A stretch of DNA of 64,000 nucleotides, taken from assembly GCA_026874595.1 (NCBI GenBank), contig CM049312.1, forward strand, positions 30,571,456 to 30,635,455, given 5' to 3'. The translations under genes were made by a program, and so were the position numbers. Origin of the DNA: Sipunculus nudus (Eukaryota > Annelida > Sipuncula > Golfingiida > Sipunculidae). This document shows, piece after piece, positions 1 through 13,408 of the stretch; within the stretch, counting starts at the first letter, position 1, and the number at the start of each line of letters is the position of its first letter. A model generated the notes under the pieces. That model ran no database searches. It was not told the origin of the DNA and was given only the letters and a program-made list of their open reading frames with translations.

Positions 1-860
1 GGTCTTTGAATTCTTTCAGAAGGGACTTTGTTGCTACAATGACCGAAACCTGTATTGTACTGTATTATTTTTTTTAGCCTAAGTTGTCTTCAATTGTTAC
101 ACAATTTTATTGTATCTTAGGAACTGGTTAAATAATTGTCATGATTTTAATGATGAGACTGGCATCTAACAATTAAGCGTCCCTGCATGAGTCTGTATAC
201 ATGGATGCTTTGATCTTTGTTTGTTAATTCGGCATATGTTGAAAACAGACGAGATTTTCTTTGTTAAATAACAAAAATTCATCATTTCAGTGCATTTTCA
301 GTGCAATTTCCTACTTTTTGTTAAAACGATTGTCATATTTAACGATAGGTTTATACATTATCACGATAAAATGATTGTTATATTTTGCGATATTCTTTTT
401 ATATTTCCACGATGACATTCAATGAAAAGCAGAAGTCCGATGTAGTAATATTGACAAAATAATTACATCTACAATAGTAAAACTGTTCATTTGTCAATTT
501 TAGGACCTCATAATGTCTAGATGTTATATTAAATTGATATTAATTTACCTGTAAATCTAAGTACCGAGGTAAATTCAGATCATTTTATGCGGGTTCATTA
601 TTGATATACGGCTACACTTTGGTAATAAAACGAAGATAGTAAAAGGGACTTCATGGAAGTGATTACACACAGAGGAAATCAGTGAATTATTATCAACCAT
701 CTGTCAGATAACTTGCAGATTCATTTTACGTAAACTTAAAACAAGAAAAAACAGATAGAGAAGAAAAAAGGACTTTCAATACAACGGCAAGAACTAGCGT
801 CATTACTACTCCATCAATCACCTTTACTACAACGACAAACATCATCACTATAACAACCAC
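1..860. other. AT-rich non-coding DNA
   Basis: Nothing recognisable. There is no open frame of useful length, no splice-bounded coding-like stretch and no repeat beyond short A/T runs. It could be intergenic or intronic. Confidence 0.6.
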
Positions 861-1039
861 TACATCCACCACCCTTGCTATTTATAATGTTACTGTATAA
901 GCCAGAAGAAAATGAAATCATAAAAAATATGTGTATATAAATATATATAGTGTTAAACACATGTGTGCAATTTTAGCAACAACTACATCCCCCACCCTTG
1001 CTATTAATGATGTTACTGTAAAAGCCAGAAGAAAATGAA

Positions 1040-1090
<51 letters not shown>

Positions 1091-1130
1091 ATATATATAA
1101 ATATATAGTGTTAAACACATTTGTCCCATT
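861..1130. repeat. 123-bp tandem duplication
   Basis: Two adjacent copies, starting near 861 and 984, share TACATCC...CACCCTTGCTAT, AAGCCAGAAGAAAATGAAA and a closing AGTGTTAAACACAT. They differ by point changes and by a (TA)n run that has expanded in the second copy (about 1043-1085, with degenerate TA to 1109). The duplication therefore probably predates the microsatellite growth. No coding capacity is seen. Confidence 0.8.
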
Positions 1131-4100
1131 TTATCATGTTGTCATGTTTGTATTTAAAATACATAAAATATTCACCACAGAGGCGCTTGCATTTTTATGT
1201 AGCTAAATTTCAGACAATAGGAACAGAACTATGGGCAACCTGTTTATTTATTGTATAAATGATAATATCCGGAAATCAACATTTATCAATTTGACCAGTC
1301 TCAGGGTGGATTCAAATTATCTGTACTTCCATAAATAATCTGGCATACTATCGTCTCACATACTGCAAATAGATAATTTCTTTCATTCTCACGTAAAAGT
1401 TGATTTAAAACCTATCAATGCTGAAGTGCTGCATAAAACCGCAACAGATTAAGCTTGGAAATCCTTGTAAAGTAACCCCACGCACTTATGGAAATAGTAG
1501 ATCAAAGAAGATTGCTAATACCGTCTTCTTAGCCAGTGAGAGGATAATTTGCTCTGCGCTTCAATGTTCTGCGCTTTTATATTAGTATTTTACCTGAGCA
1601 CATAATCTATTTTTTTCGTTAACGAATTAAAATATATAGTAAAAATTGCGTATTTTAAATACAGATAAACAAAATTAAGGTCCATGACCACCCTTGATGA
1701 AAAATGTGTTAATTAACCTGTGTTTCCCGGAAATAAAGTGAAAACAACTTTGTCTAGCCCCTGCTGTTTCTTCGTCTGTAACCATATCTAGCAGAAATTT
1801 TAATTATATTAATATTTTCCACCAGAATAAATGATACATGGACCCATTTAGTATTTTTATAGACAATACGTCTAATACAAGCACAAAAACTTTTAACTGT
1901 TTTCTTTTCGCTTACGGGGGCATGGGATAATTTGTCACAAAAGACTGACATTTCTCGGTAAATAAAACTAATAACCGTTATGATGAGTATTATGATTAAG
2001 GTATTAAAAAACTGGACTTTGACTTTGATAAAAATGATGCAAACAAAAAGGGCGCTGAAGCTGTTGTCACAAAAATCAGCCCCCAGGCGTGCACGTCCTC
2101 TGAAAGGGCTCGGTATGTTTCCAGGCAACCCTAAAGGACGGAGTCAAACAGGTGAAAATACATGGTCTGCACTGAGTCAAAAGGGGCAAGCCTAGATAAT
2201 GACCATGGGCAGGCCATGCGGGGGAGGCATCGATCCAAACATTAGGTCATGCAATGAAGTAAAAGAGAACAAAGACATGGCTTATTTAAGAACCGGAGGC
2301 AGTCGTATGAGACGCTCACAGACCAGGAAGAATCGATCCCAACCGAAACAGCCTGGTCTTGCTCCTTTGGCTCATTTTCCTCTTATATTTGGTGGCATTT
2401 AGTGCCATTTGTGCGCTTATAGCTCCTGATGCAATTACCCAATCATTTCTTCTACTGCACACAAAGAGATCAGTCTTGAATTTACATCATCAGAATTTAT
2501 ATGAATACTGTAACCTAAAATAACGTTCCGCGCTTATGAACGTAGGTGAACTGAAAATACATTTTTATGACACAGTTTGTACCGATGACGTATTCTTGAG
2601 ACTTTGCCACAATGTTCCGCCTTGACTTGCTTGACTTATCTTGAGTCGTCAATGCTCTTACGGACAGAGGGAGCATTGGCTACCTTTTAAACCCAGCCAA
2701 GCATATCCACTAAACATCTACAAATGATCCCGGAGTTTATATAAATCAAACCACGGAAGTAATTAAATAATGTTGGCGGAAATATGTACTCGTAGCGTCC
2801 GAGAATAGATTTTTATCTTGCCACAATAGGACTGTAACATTTCCTTTAAAAGAAACTAACGGAAACCGCACAGCATGCACACATTATATTTGTTTTATTT
2901 ATGAAGGATTTACCTGATATAAAAATAAAAATGACACTCTGCACAAGTTCAAAGCTCTAATTATAGAAAATATCAATTATTCATATTGGCACAAGTGTTT
3001 TATAACACTTTGCAAGGGGTACAGCAAATATTAGTAAATTATCTGCTGGGTCGCCGGGATAACAGTTATTTTACATATACTCTGTTAAATTACGCGTGTC
3101 CTCAATTTTCCCTACAATTCTTTCAACAAATAAGCTTTTACCGAAGGAGGCAATGTGGCAATTAATGACAATTTAAATAAATATGACAGACATATTTACT
3201 TTGCGACGAAGGGACTATGTTTACCTGTTTTGACAAAGCTGCAGAAATGATAACGTCATTTATAGCGGCGTATCTGTTCATCCATGTTATGTAGAAGGTG
3301 CGTATATGTGACATAGCAAAATAATGACGTACAAATACCACTGTGACGTCAGCTATATGAATCACCAAATGGATGTAGTTGTAATGTTTGATCGTCAGCT
3401 TCGGTCGATACTCGTTTTCGCAAGATTGTACATTTGTTAAGTCATTTTTCTTTTTCTGAATTAATCATATAGAATCCAGACATGGGAAAGTATTATTTTG
3501 TTGGTAGATAATTGCCAAATTTGTCTGTTCTGTCTCTGGGAATAATTAAGGTAAGCTTAAGTGCATTTTATAAAAAAAAAATCAACACGACAAAATAAGT
3601 GGACAGACCAGTGGAATGGAGTATATAGATCACTGAACCAGCTTAGTTCGGGCTTATCTGATATATTTATACAATGGACTGTCTTCCTCGACGCCTAAAA
3701 GAGTTGCTTGTAATTTTGTAATTAGAAGGAGACGCTAAATTTATAATTTGCCTAAAGGAGTCGGAAAATATATTTTATACCAAGAAAAGCTCGAACCTTG
3801 AAACTTAAAAAAACAGCCCCCACCCTCCCGCGCTACCACAACAAACGTCTATCATGTTAGGCAAAATTATATTTTCTTACATATAATCTTGTTTTGAAAT
3901 GATGTGTCTAAATGTAATTAATGAGGACTGTGAATCTAACATTTATTTAGGAAAGACGAGATTTTCAAGATAAAGAAAAGTTTGCCATGACGCTCACACT
4001 AAAATTTTGGAGAATCATAAAGGATTTTCCAGTATCCCAAAGGGATGAGACCCATATCAAATTTTGTAAAATTAAATCCTTGTTTTGTATATTACATGAT

Positions 4101-4178
4101 TATTGTATCATTATATTGTGATATTTCGCATATATATTAATAATCTGTGAATAATGATATGTAAGGGTATGTTGCCAG
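1131..4178. other. Non-coding DNA, one slightly GC-richer block
   Basis: No gene is supported. The block at about 2040-2400 is richer in G+C than its surroundings and is open in short overlapping frames on both strands (67-124 residues). None shows a family resemblance or a convincing splice border, so no exon is called. The rest is AT-rich with short A/T runs. Confidence 0.5.
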
Positions 4179-4351
4179 ATGTTTGAGGAATTCGCCTATG
4201 GTCAGTGACGGCAACAAGACCCAGCTTTACCCCTTTCAGTCTAGCAGCCAGAAATCGGACGTCCCATCCTTCCCTCGGACACCAAGAACTGAGCGTCCGA
4301 AAGAAATTTCGAATGTCCCCGACTCCTGCTCCCGCGTTCTAGAAAACCATG
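4179..4351 (+). CDS. Candidate internal exon, Pro/Ser-rich
   Basis: An island of higher GC in AT-rich DNA. After GTTGCCAG the frame reads CLRNSPMVSDGNKTQ and stays open through a Ser/Pro-rich stretch (SSSQKSDVPSFPRTPRTERP) to VLENHG. A textbook donor, ATG|GTAAGT, follows at 4352. If the donor were not used, the frame would stop five codons later. The acceptor is weak, with a poor pyrimidine tract. No domain is recognised; the composition suggests a disordered or linker segment. No partner exon was found within a few kb on either side. It could be a chance open frame. Confidence 0.35.
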
Positions 4352-5889
4352 GTAAGTTTATGCATTAAACATACCGTTTCCAGGATTAATCATCTATATG
4401 AAAGGTTAAAAAATGTTAGGTCAAAGAACACAATATACAAGCCTACAGAATACGAGGGCCATTTACAATATAGTAATCGCATTAAAACAAAATGTTACGT
4501 CACAGAAACGATTTATGATATGATCTGTTCTTCAATCAAGAATTTTACACTCTAATCATCTATAGGTTGTGCTTCATGCAAACGTTAACTCCCATTAATG
4601 ATCATACTAAAAACTGTGGTTTACACTCTAAGAATTCTTGCTTGCCCACCGACTTGCTCTTAGGATTAAACAGTGAACGACTCCTTCTGATATGTCATAT
4701 ACAAGGTCCATATAGAACCTTTATACGGGGTTTTAAGAAACCCCTCATTGTCTTGCCATTCATTAAGTTGGGAATCGTGATGGGGAAAAAACCCCAGGTG
4801 AATCAAAATATTAGGTGAAACAATTATCATATCGATTTACGATAAAGATGATCTTAGGTGTCTCAGTTGAAAAATGCAACAACCCCGGACTGTCATATCC
4901 GTTGGATTTATTCATAAAAAAGTAGATATAACAAAATAACAATGATTCCATATTTGTAAGCAGAACAAAAGTTTAGAAACCATTTCTTTTTTTAACTCTT
5001 TCTAAGGTTAGCTTATGTATTATGCATTTTAAATTCAATACATTTGTATTTCACATTTTTAGATTTATTAAGCAACATCACTTATAAAACGTGTGATGCT
5101 TCCAGGAGTACGCAAACAAATTTATTGTTCTACGGACTCCGGGACAAAAAATATGGTGCGGGCGAGCGATCTTTATTTTTATCCATTATTATCCATTTTC
5201 CAATTTTGTTAGGAAGTTTGTGTGATAACACAAATTAGTAAAATTAAAAAGGACCTTGTCTTCATTTGCATGAAAAAACTTTATCCACGAAAAATTAAGC
5301 GGCTAATCCGTAGAACAGGAATTCTTTTATATGTTTTAATTAAATTTAAATGTATTTCTTTTCTTTTGCTTAAACAGTCCAGATTATTAAAATAAGTTAA
5401 AGGAGCAAAGTTGTATCTGTGTGACAAGTCGTATATAAAAATTACAGGTGTGTCAGGTGAAAATGAAAAGGAGATATCTTTCCGGTCGTTTTAATCACAA
5501 ACACTTTTTTTTGTCATCTATTATCACGATATTTGTATATCTCAATGAATAAACCAACTAACTCTTCAGAAATAACACTTTAGAATTGTATTTGCACTTG
5601 AAATCAAATGTTTTAATCTCTGCATTTAATGGAAATGTAAATGCACATGCGACATTTTTCAAATGCACGTGAACCCGAGGCTGAATTCTGTATTGACCCT
5701 TGGACTTGTTCTAGCAATGAATCAGTTTGAAGAATCATTTGGGACGAAAAAGAGAGTCTTAAGTGAAATGAGAGCCCCACGACGCACATTTTTCTTGTGA
5801 GTGATACACAACCACAGGCAAGGGGTCTCCTATTTAGCCCACAGAGCGTTTACCCTTTTCGGGGTGCCCAGCAATGAAAAAATATCACC
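4352..5889. other. Non-coding DNA
   Basis: Holds a short open frame at 4567-4818 with no recognisable features and an imperfect local inverted repeat (AGGTCCATATAGAACCT / GGGGTTTTAAGAAACCCC) near 4705-4745. Otherwise AT-rich and featureless. Confidence 0.5.
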
Positions 5890-5985
5890 GCTCTTCTGTT
5901 ATGATTCGAACTCACGTACTTCCATGTTTGATTCATGCCCCTGAAAGGGTAGAACACAATATCCTGTCAAAGCTATTAAGAAAGC
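5890..5985 (-). repeat. tRNA-derived SINE-like relic
   Basis: On the minus strand a box-A-like TAGCTTTGACAGG is followed about 50 bases later by GAGTTCGAATC, a near-consensus pol III box B. The acceptor arms do not pair and the anticodon arm is not convincing, so this reads as the head of an old SINE or a decayed tRNA pseudogene rather than a functional tRNA. Confidence 0.4.
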
Positions 5986-7516
5986 AGTTATAGATGTATG
6001 GTGAGGTCTACAGGGACGATCTTTAATTATATGTGCTTTAGCATTCATGTGATGAGACCGTTTAAGAACGGTGGCCCTATCCCTGGGAGGGTTCACTATC
6101 CTCATTTAATCATAAGCTGCCTTAACCCCGTCCCCGAGGGTTACTCGTCCTTCTACACACATAAGCTGCCTACCTTGCCTCAGTTGACCTAGGACGCACG
6201 TTGTGTTCCAGCAGAATTTTAATCTCAATAGAAGTTTACAGCATTATTTAACAGAGATTAAACAAGGCTGTCATTACATACAACTAAACGGTGGTTTATC
6301 TATAAACCTCCACCAGGTGGCGACACATATCATGTTTTACCCTTTTTCATTTGGTTTGTCTGTTAGCAGCTTTATATAAATTTTCTAAATAATTTATAAT
6401 AATAAATAATTAGGATAACATCAAAGAAGCAATTCGACTTTGGAATTAAACTGATTTACCATCTTATTTACCATCTGTAATCTGATTTTAACTCAAAGGA
6501 TACAATCCGATTGAGACTTGCGGCTTTTTTCTTATTGATAGAGCAATTCATTGTATTTGTGGGTCACTTTATTCTGGAGGCTGCCTGTGAAGAAATGTTA
6601 GACCTTTAACCTTTAAACTTTATGTGAATCCTGGCGGGGTTTTGTAGTCTCTTACCTGTGTTTCCCTATATATTTTCACATTTAATTACACTTAATTTAA
6701 TAAATAATTCATGCTTTATTGTATTCCGTGCCGATTTTATTCACATATTAACTACACTGATTTTTTTCTCATGATGACACGTTTCTTTTATCACCATAGG
6801 CTTTTGGCAATAGTTATGAATATTCATTATCAATTATTTCCGTCCTCCAGTGTGTTACAATATAAGAGAATTATGTGTTCTCCGTCAACAGAAACACGTG
6901 TAAGAGCAAACAGATTCCACTGGCACTTCACCGTGCATGCACAGTGTTCGTAGCGCAAAAAAAAGTTAATGTAACCATCTGAAAAAGTAAGCTTAGGCTG
7001 GACTTCTAAAGTTTTGCTTGCGACATAGTCTCTTAGTCTGAACTCCGGCGTCTAATCAGGTGCCATTCAAAAGCTTGGATGGATTTGTTCATCGCTGAGT
7101 TCGTTCATCAGCTTTATCATTAGCACGATAGTATTTAACTTTATATGCTTACGTTTAACATGAAATTGAGGAAGTCTCCGTCAGTGCACTAATTGGAAAT
7201 ACAGCAAACTGATATTTTGTCATGTTAAAACCCATCATTTTTGTATGCCCCAGGGTTCAATGAAACACCTAGTAATTAAAAAAAAAATTACGGAACACCG
7301 TACATACGCAAGTGTACGAGAGTGAATAAAGTGTAGGCGTAATGGTAACGCAGAAATGTTTTCTTCCAAACTTTAATTGATCCAAGCGTTTCTATGATAT
7401 GCTTTGGATATATTTCATGTATACGTTGAATCAGGTATTTGGCATAAAGATGGTTTGCATATGACCCAACGCATATTTTGATGTTAATTGTATTTTATAC
7501 ATTTAAATAGACATAC

Positions 7517-7555
<39 letters not shown>

Positions 7556-8729
7556 TTTTATTTGTGATATATTTTTAATTTTTTGTTAAGAATTCCGGCC
7601 AGGTATCTTTAATATTGGAGAGCAGTATTCCCCCGCAATATCTATTGCGCTATCGGTTTTAATGTTTAAAAATACCAGCACACGTTATGTATATGTAATT
7701 ACATTTGTTTCTATATCCGTATTGATAAGGGTGGACTGTGCAGTCTTACAGGCACTATTCCATTTCTCTGGAGCAGCAGACACGGCGGAAGTACAATATT
7801 CATCGCTATTAATTTAAGTTATTTTTAGCACCATCAGCTAAACTGGGTATATTTTCGACTTATACGAGAGATACAGATTAGAAAGAGACAAGCACATCCG
7901 GTATTAGGACATCTTTAGCCATGTTTCTTGTCCGCACAGATTACCCTCACTGCCAGGTTACTTCCGTGAAGGAAGCCAGGCTTAAGCCGTCCAGACAATT
8001 ATGAGACTGGGGGAAGCAACCACATAGGATTTATCCGGGTGCTCTCAGCTGGTCTATCTGATCTCATGGTCATTAAAGTATCGGGCATATTCCTTCAATG
8101 TAACTTCATCCCCTGGACGCCCTATTAAACATGCTTGCCATATCAGTTATGGGAATTAATTAGGATACTGTGACAGACTTGCTCGTATAATTATAAATGC
8201 TTTAAACAGTTCCAAGAAACAGGTGGAGGCAGATTAAATAAAAACTGTTGCTTAATTTAATTAAAATCTGTTGCTTAAATTGAATAAAACCTTTTGTTTA
8301 ATTTAGATTTACTTCAAAATCAATATCCGAATTTAAATATTATTTAATTATAGTCTGTAATCCACGTCAAGAACGAACCATTTCCCGACTTAGATACCGT
8401 TAGTACAATTGTCATAATAAGACAGAAATGTTTGTGACGGAGTGATTAGAAATTATAAAATGTAAAAATAAAACTGATGCTAATATGTTTTTCAAGATTA
8501 AGTACTGAGACAAGGTTCAAGTAGAGTAATAGTATTTTTTAACAGAAAGGACGGATCCATATTATGTTGATGGCACCGGCTTTTGAAGGGAATCATTTAC
8601 GATCAGAATGATGGTTAATAAATGTCATTTGTGTTTTCATGTTATATATGCACGGAGCAAGGAATAATCCAGATGTCATAACCTGTTGTAATTACAATCT
8701 CTGAGAAGATTTCCTTATTTTACCTTGAA
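5986..8729. other. Non-coding DNA with a (TTA)n tract
   Basis: Contains a (TTA)n microsatellite at 7518-7554 and short A runs. Open frames here are short and unrecognisable. The block around 7920-8110 is a little richer in GC but has no coding signature. Confidence 0.5.
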
Positions 8730-8797
8730 GGCTCCGGTGGAGCCCGAACCGAGGACTTTTTGCTTGGAGGTACAAGTTAACCACTCGGCAACCTCCA
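8730..8797 (-). repeat. tRNA-like pseudogene or SINE head
   Basis: On the minus strand GGAGGTTGCCGAGTGGTTAAC resembles the acceptor and D-arm of a Ser/Leu-type tRNA (GCCGAGTGG is box A). CTCGGTTCGGGCTCC supplies a T-arm and box B at tRNA-like spacing. The 3' acceptor strand (CACCGGAGCC) does not pair with GGAGGTT, so the molecule is not a functional tRNA. It is most easily explained as a tRNA-derived retroposon or a pseudogene. Confidence 0.5.
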
Positions 8798-9587
8798 AAA
8801 TAAGACAGTACTTGCTAAGATTGAAAAAGTAAAATTTTCCAGTTTCCAGGTACAAATTAGCAATGACATTTGTGTTGTCTTACGTTGTTCATTTCTGCTG
8901 AATATAAGAGCAATCTCATCCGGGACTTAATCCCTCAATTTCACCTGTTTTATACGTGGTTATGGTTCTGTGTGAGCATACCTATTCTACGGAGTGTCTG
9001 TTTACAACAGGATTGTATGAGCAGAGGTCCGATATTGCAAATGTGCGACAACTCCAAAACAAGGTGAAGAGTGAAAAAAAAAATCGACTCCTCTGTTTTC
9101 TTATGTTTACCATCTCACATTGAATTAACTTGTTTGAATGGTCAAAGTTTGTTTCAATTCGCTTGATTTATTTAGTTTACATAAAATCTTGACCATCGTA
9201 CAATAATTCAAATGTAATTTTTTGTATACATTTCTACTATTGTGATATTAATTATAGATATAATACCATTGCTTATTTTCATGTTATTTCTCATTTTTAT
9301 TCTCAGTGGCATGGAAGAACTGAAAGTCTCTTGGTAACAATGAGGACTGGCGGCATAATAAATCCAAATAGCTGTTCTGTTGGAACTTCACAACATGTAC
9401 AACCAGTCATCGGAGAACCTTTCAGTTACACACTCTTCAATTTTAAGTCTATCCGTAAAAGGTATCTTTGAATTTACAATCACACATACAAGTATTAAAT
9501 ATTTAAATAATTTTCGATCAAAAGTGCAAAACATAAATTGTATTAAAATGTCATATAATAAGCTCCCATTATATCGGGGACATAGCC
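8798..9587. other. Non-coding DNA
   Basis: AT-rich. Short open frames at 8870-9067 and 9380-9685 have no recognisable motif. Nothing else is seen. Confidence 0.5.
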
Positions 9588-9608
9588 GGGGGGGGGGGGG
9601 GGGGGGGG
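9588..9608. repeat. Poly-G tract (21 G)
   Basis: An uninterrupted run of G in AT-rich surroundings. It is a potential G-quadruplex, an assembly-difficult site, and one of several such runs in the window. Confidence 0.95.
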
Positions 9609-9689
9609 CGCAGAGTGGAAACTTGCAACGTAGGAAGGGAGACGTATTTGTAGACAATGAATCACATATAAATAAGATTTTTTAACTGC

Positions 9690-10060
9690 TGCGTGCAGTT
9701 TGATTCTTGATGGCAGAGAAGGACACTACGTTTATGTTCTCACTCATGGCGCCCGGGGCATGTTTCTTTCTAATGTGTGCAGGCGTAATGACATTGCTCC
9801 AGAACAAAATCACTGCAGATACCCTTACATTTCCAGAAGAGCACACTGTATTCCATATACACGTATTTCATGTATACCTAATATGCCCAGTACGGGGATG
9901 GACACCTTCAGCACATGTGGTGCTGTATATGTGCCATGACACACGGTAGACCGCTGTGTTATCCGTCCAACCTGGTCTAGGGCGCGTAGTCTAATCCTGT
10001 CGACCTTGCAGATAGCATGTTCGGTTTCCTGGGCCATTAGAAACAAGTCTTCCCACGTCT
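9690..10060. other. GC-richer block open in three frames
   Basis: Two plus-strand frames (9700-9939 and 9707-9949) and one minus-strand frame (9825-10046) are open over the same DNA. The second plus frame contains a hydrophobic run (GACFFLMCAGVMTLLQ), and the minus frame is hydrophilic. No family is recognised and splice borders are ambiguous. Simultaneous openness in three frames argues that this is a GC-richer repeat or chance rather than a defined exon. Confidence 0.3.
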
Positions 10061-10599
10061 TTATAAGTTCCTATTCCATTAGCGGGGTTAAAAATGGATG
10101 CAGATTACATTGCTCGTGGCTGTTGTGGATATTTATATGATAACCTATGATTTATGACTGACAGGTACCGGGGTGACAGTGGTTTAGCCGTTACGGGGGA
10201 GGTTCACGCCATCATTTGCCACCGGGGAAGAGCGATAAAGTGATATTAGAAGCATGGATCAGTTCTCTGACATTCATATATTTAGCAGTTTTTTTAGGCC
10301 CAAAGGATTGGTAATTGCTAGTTGCATAGTGATAGTTTCATATTCAAGGTATCAGTTTTCTTTCGAGTGAACCAATATTAATCTTGTGTAATTACATTCA
10401 AAATTAAATTATGGGAAATTTTGTGAAAGTGGTGATTTCAATGGAATAGTAAATTAAGTTTATAGATATATGTTCAAGAAGTCAGTTATTGCCTGCAATC
10501 AAAAACATATAGTTTTTTTTAACTTTTATCTAAGACATCAATATGGCATCTATAAATTAATAACTGCATAACATATAGTCAAAGGTATAGCCGCATTTT
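10061..10599. other. Non-coding DNA
   Basis: AT-rich, nothing recognisable. Confidence 0.5.
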
Positions 10600-10867
10600 A
10601 AACCAATCCACACCATCCGTGTCCAGGCTGCTTCAGTCCGAGTCCAAGTCTGAATCCTTGATGTTTGAGTTCTAGTCCACCTTCTACGAAACCAAGTCAT
10701 CTGAAACCCGAGTCAAAGTCCGAGTATGAGTCCAATAAAATCTTCTCATTAAAAAAAACTTCAAAATGAATTTTGAAGCAAACATAAATATTTACAAGTT
10801 AATTTAAACATGCTTTTAAATTATATTTAGATGCAGAGCATAAGCTTGGTATATATATTATATTTTG

Positions 10868-10931
<64 letters not shown>

Positions 10932-11190
10932 GAAGAGAGAGAGAGAGAGAGATGTATGGATAACCATACAGGTTTATTGTATATAGAGATGGAAGTAGAG
11001 TAAACAGAAAAGTCTTTTCTTAGTATATTAGTTCCATCTCTATATATTTATATGCTTTATAGAATGTAAAAGACCGTTTATTCTGCTACTGGAATCGGTC
11101 TGATTTTCTAGTCTTTACCTCCGAGTCCAAGTACAGGTTCTAGTCCAGGACCCTCGAGGCAAGTCCGAGTCTGGATCCCTAAAAAAGTGA
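10600..11190. mobile_element. hAT-like MITE copy with GAGTCC words (diverged)
   Basis: Both flanks are dense in GAGTCC/GTCCGAGTC words. The interior shares landmarks with the better-preserved copy at 13578-14048: a GATGC[TA]GAGCA...AAGCTTG segment and a TACTGGAAT[CG]G segment. The terminal CAGTGATGTAG has decayed here. A (TA)n tract (about 10873-10898) and a long (GA)n tract (about 10899-10952) have grown inside it. It is non-coding and non-autonomous. Confidence 0.6.
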
Positions 11191-12279
11191 ACTTGAGTTC
11201 GGATTAACATTTAAGTTTCTATCGATATTACAGTAAATGTCGACGCTTTCGCCCTGCGGTGGAAGGAAAAAGCCTCATCTAGTGAGAGACAAGATTAACG
11301 CAACAAACGCTTAAACAAATTTCGATATTAAGACATAAAGGGGATATAATAACAATATTACGTATGTCCGCAGTGTAATTACGTTGTTAAGTTTTAACGT
11401 TATAAACGTTGGTTCTTGGTAATAATACTTTACCTGGGAGAGAAAAAAAAACACACAAAATGCCGATGTAGAAAATAGTTATATATTGAATAGAATTCTG
11501 CAATGCAGGGGAATAGTAGATGCGTTGTAAATGGAACATACTGTATGGTATTGAATTATGTCTTTGACGCCATTTACTCTTTGTCTTATGTAAAGAACAT
11601 AACCTTTGCTTTTCTTGAAACAACAATGGTGCCTGTGACAAGCACCTGCGAGGACTGTCTCTTCATCATACGCTTCTGAACTGATAAATCATTATTTATG
11701 ATAATGTTAAGTATTATACACCACTGTTTAGTATCAGTGACGGAAGCGTGGGTGGGGCTATGAGTGATGTATATAATTATTTTTATCTTCGTTCCTGATT
11801 TGATACATTCCTTCCTGTAAAGATCACACATTACACATGTCTGTAGGATTCACCCACGAATAATCGGTGACCGTAGTAAGGGTTCTGTGATAACATACCT
11901 TATTATGAAATAGCTTCAACGTACCCTCAGAATAATAACGTGTCGTTGCCTTATCAGGACCTGTTTTTGGTCATTTAGCCTCCGCTTATGAGGACGCGGT
12001 CATACGGAAAATATACCGTTCTCACCTCCCACGCATGCCAGGTATTGGTGGTTGGTATCTGAACGAACATTTATTTGAACTGATAATACTGGAGCATCAA
12101 TAGATGGTATCACAAACAGATCATCTGCTTATTTATGACAAAAGTCAGTGTTTCAACAGGTATGGAATTGATATGTCCCATTATACTATCTGAAGATTGG
12201 CCCGAAAGTATAAGCAAATTATAGACCATGCTTAGTAATATTTATATAGGTGAGGTTTCAACAGGTTGATATGAAGGCA
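11191..12279. other. Non-coding DNA
   Basis: Two overlapping minus-strand open frames (11387-11641, 11586-11831) have no recognisable content. The rest is AT-rich and unassigned. Confidence 0.5.
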
Positions 12280-12456
12280 GAAGCGGATCCAGGGGAGGGG
12301 TCCGAACTCCCCATTTTTCAGTCACCGCTACATTTTGAAGGGTTTCAGACCATATTTTGCTATCTTAGCCCCCTTGCCGGACCGGGGGGCGTTGTTTTAG
12401 GTTTAGCTTTTAGTCCTTTTGTCGACCAACTTTTACTTTAATCCTGGATTCGCCCC
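12280..12456. mobile_element. Short MITE-like element with GGATCCAGG ends
   Basis: AAGCGGATCCAGGGG at the left is mirrored by CCTGGATTCGCC at the right, giving imperfect terminal inverted repeats around a GC-rich 150-bp core. A similar end pair occurs at 55137-55310. The core has no coding content. Superfamily is not assignable from the ends alone. Confidence 0.45.
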
Positions 12457-13140
12457 TGGAAGGCCACTGAATATAAAATCTCTAACGGACTTTGGACAAA
12501 TTGTTATAATATTATTTTTCAAAAGTTTACTACAAAAAACAAATACGTGAATCAATGAAAGGGTGCCTAAAACCAATTTTGATTCATTAAACTTCCGCTA
12601 AGAGGCGAAGGAGTAAGACATTCTCCTTGGTGTGTTGCTTCGTTTGTCTGTTTGTAACTTTACACTAAGGATTGTGAACAGATATTTATAAAATTTTGTG
12701 GAGGATCAGGGTAACCCACAAGGATCAGTCCATTAAATGTGGATCACCATGAAATATTCTTTTTTGTAAACGAAGAGAATGCTCCATTCACATGTGTAGG
12801 CCAGCTTTTCCTAAGAACCTGACCAGGTGAAAATAGATATTCTCATACGTGACATCATGCATAACACATGTGTGCTTGACTGGGGATCCCGGCGGTGGTA
12901 TTCATATAGTTCTCCGAGTATAAACATCTAGTGACATCTATAAACATGAGACTTTTAACAAATTTATACAGGTTATGATTTTTCAAAGGTGAACGTGACA
13001 GGAGGATAATACAACATTAATACTGAAGACATAGTGCCCATTGACAAAATAATTCCACGGAAAAATGGGAACTGCGAGGTCGTAGAAGGATTTTTTATGG
13101 TTTAGTCCAAGTCATCTGGACTTTATTGCTGTTTGAACAC
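12457..13140. other. Non-coding DNA
   Basis: No feature is seen apart from short A/T runs. Confidence 0.5.
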
Positions 13141-13408
13141 TCGTCGTTTGATATTTGTGCAGACTTAAGAGGTTCTGTTTGACCAAGTCGTTTGATATTT
13201 GCGCAGACTTAAAAGGTTCTGTTTTTTCAAGTCGTTTGATATTTGCGCTACTTAAGAGGTTCTGTTTTACCAAGTCGTTTGATATTTTTGCAGACTTAAG
13301 AAGTTCTGTTTTACCAAGTCGTTTGATATTTTTGCAGACTTAAAAAAGGTTCTGTTTTACCAAGTCGTTTGATATTTGCGCAGACTTAAAAGGTTCTGTT
13401 TTACCAAT
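13141..13408 (+). repeat. 44-bp tandem repeat, about six copies
   Basis: The unit begins AGGTTCTGTTTTACCAAGTC, continues GTTTGATATTTGCGCAGACTT and ends in AAAA/AAGA. Copies differ by point changes (GCGC versus TTGC) and small A-run indels. A 62-residue open frame spans them only because of the periodicity. It is a minisatellite with no coding evidence. Confidence 0.9.

Noticed and set aside
1754-2128. 124-residue minus-strand frame
   Set aside because: Low-complexity, Ile-rich, with no domain and no splice or promoter context. It overlaps other short frames on the opposite strand.
8730-8797. Functional Ser/Leu tRNA gene
   Set aside because: Boxes A and B are present, but the acceptor strands do not pair and no proper anticodon stem is formed.
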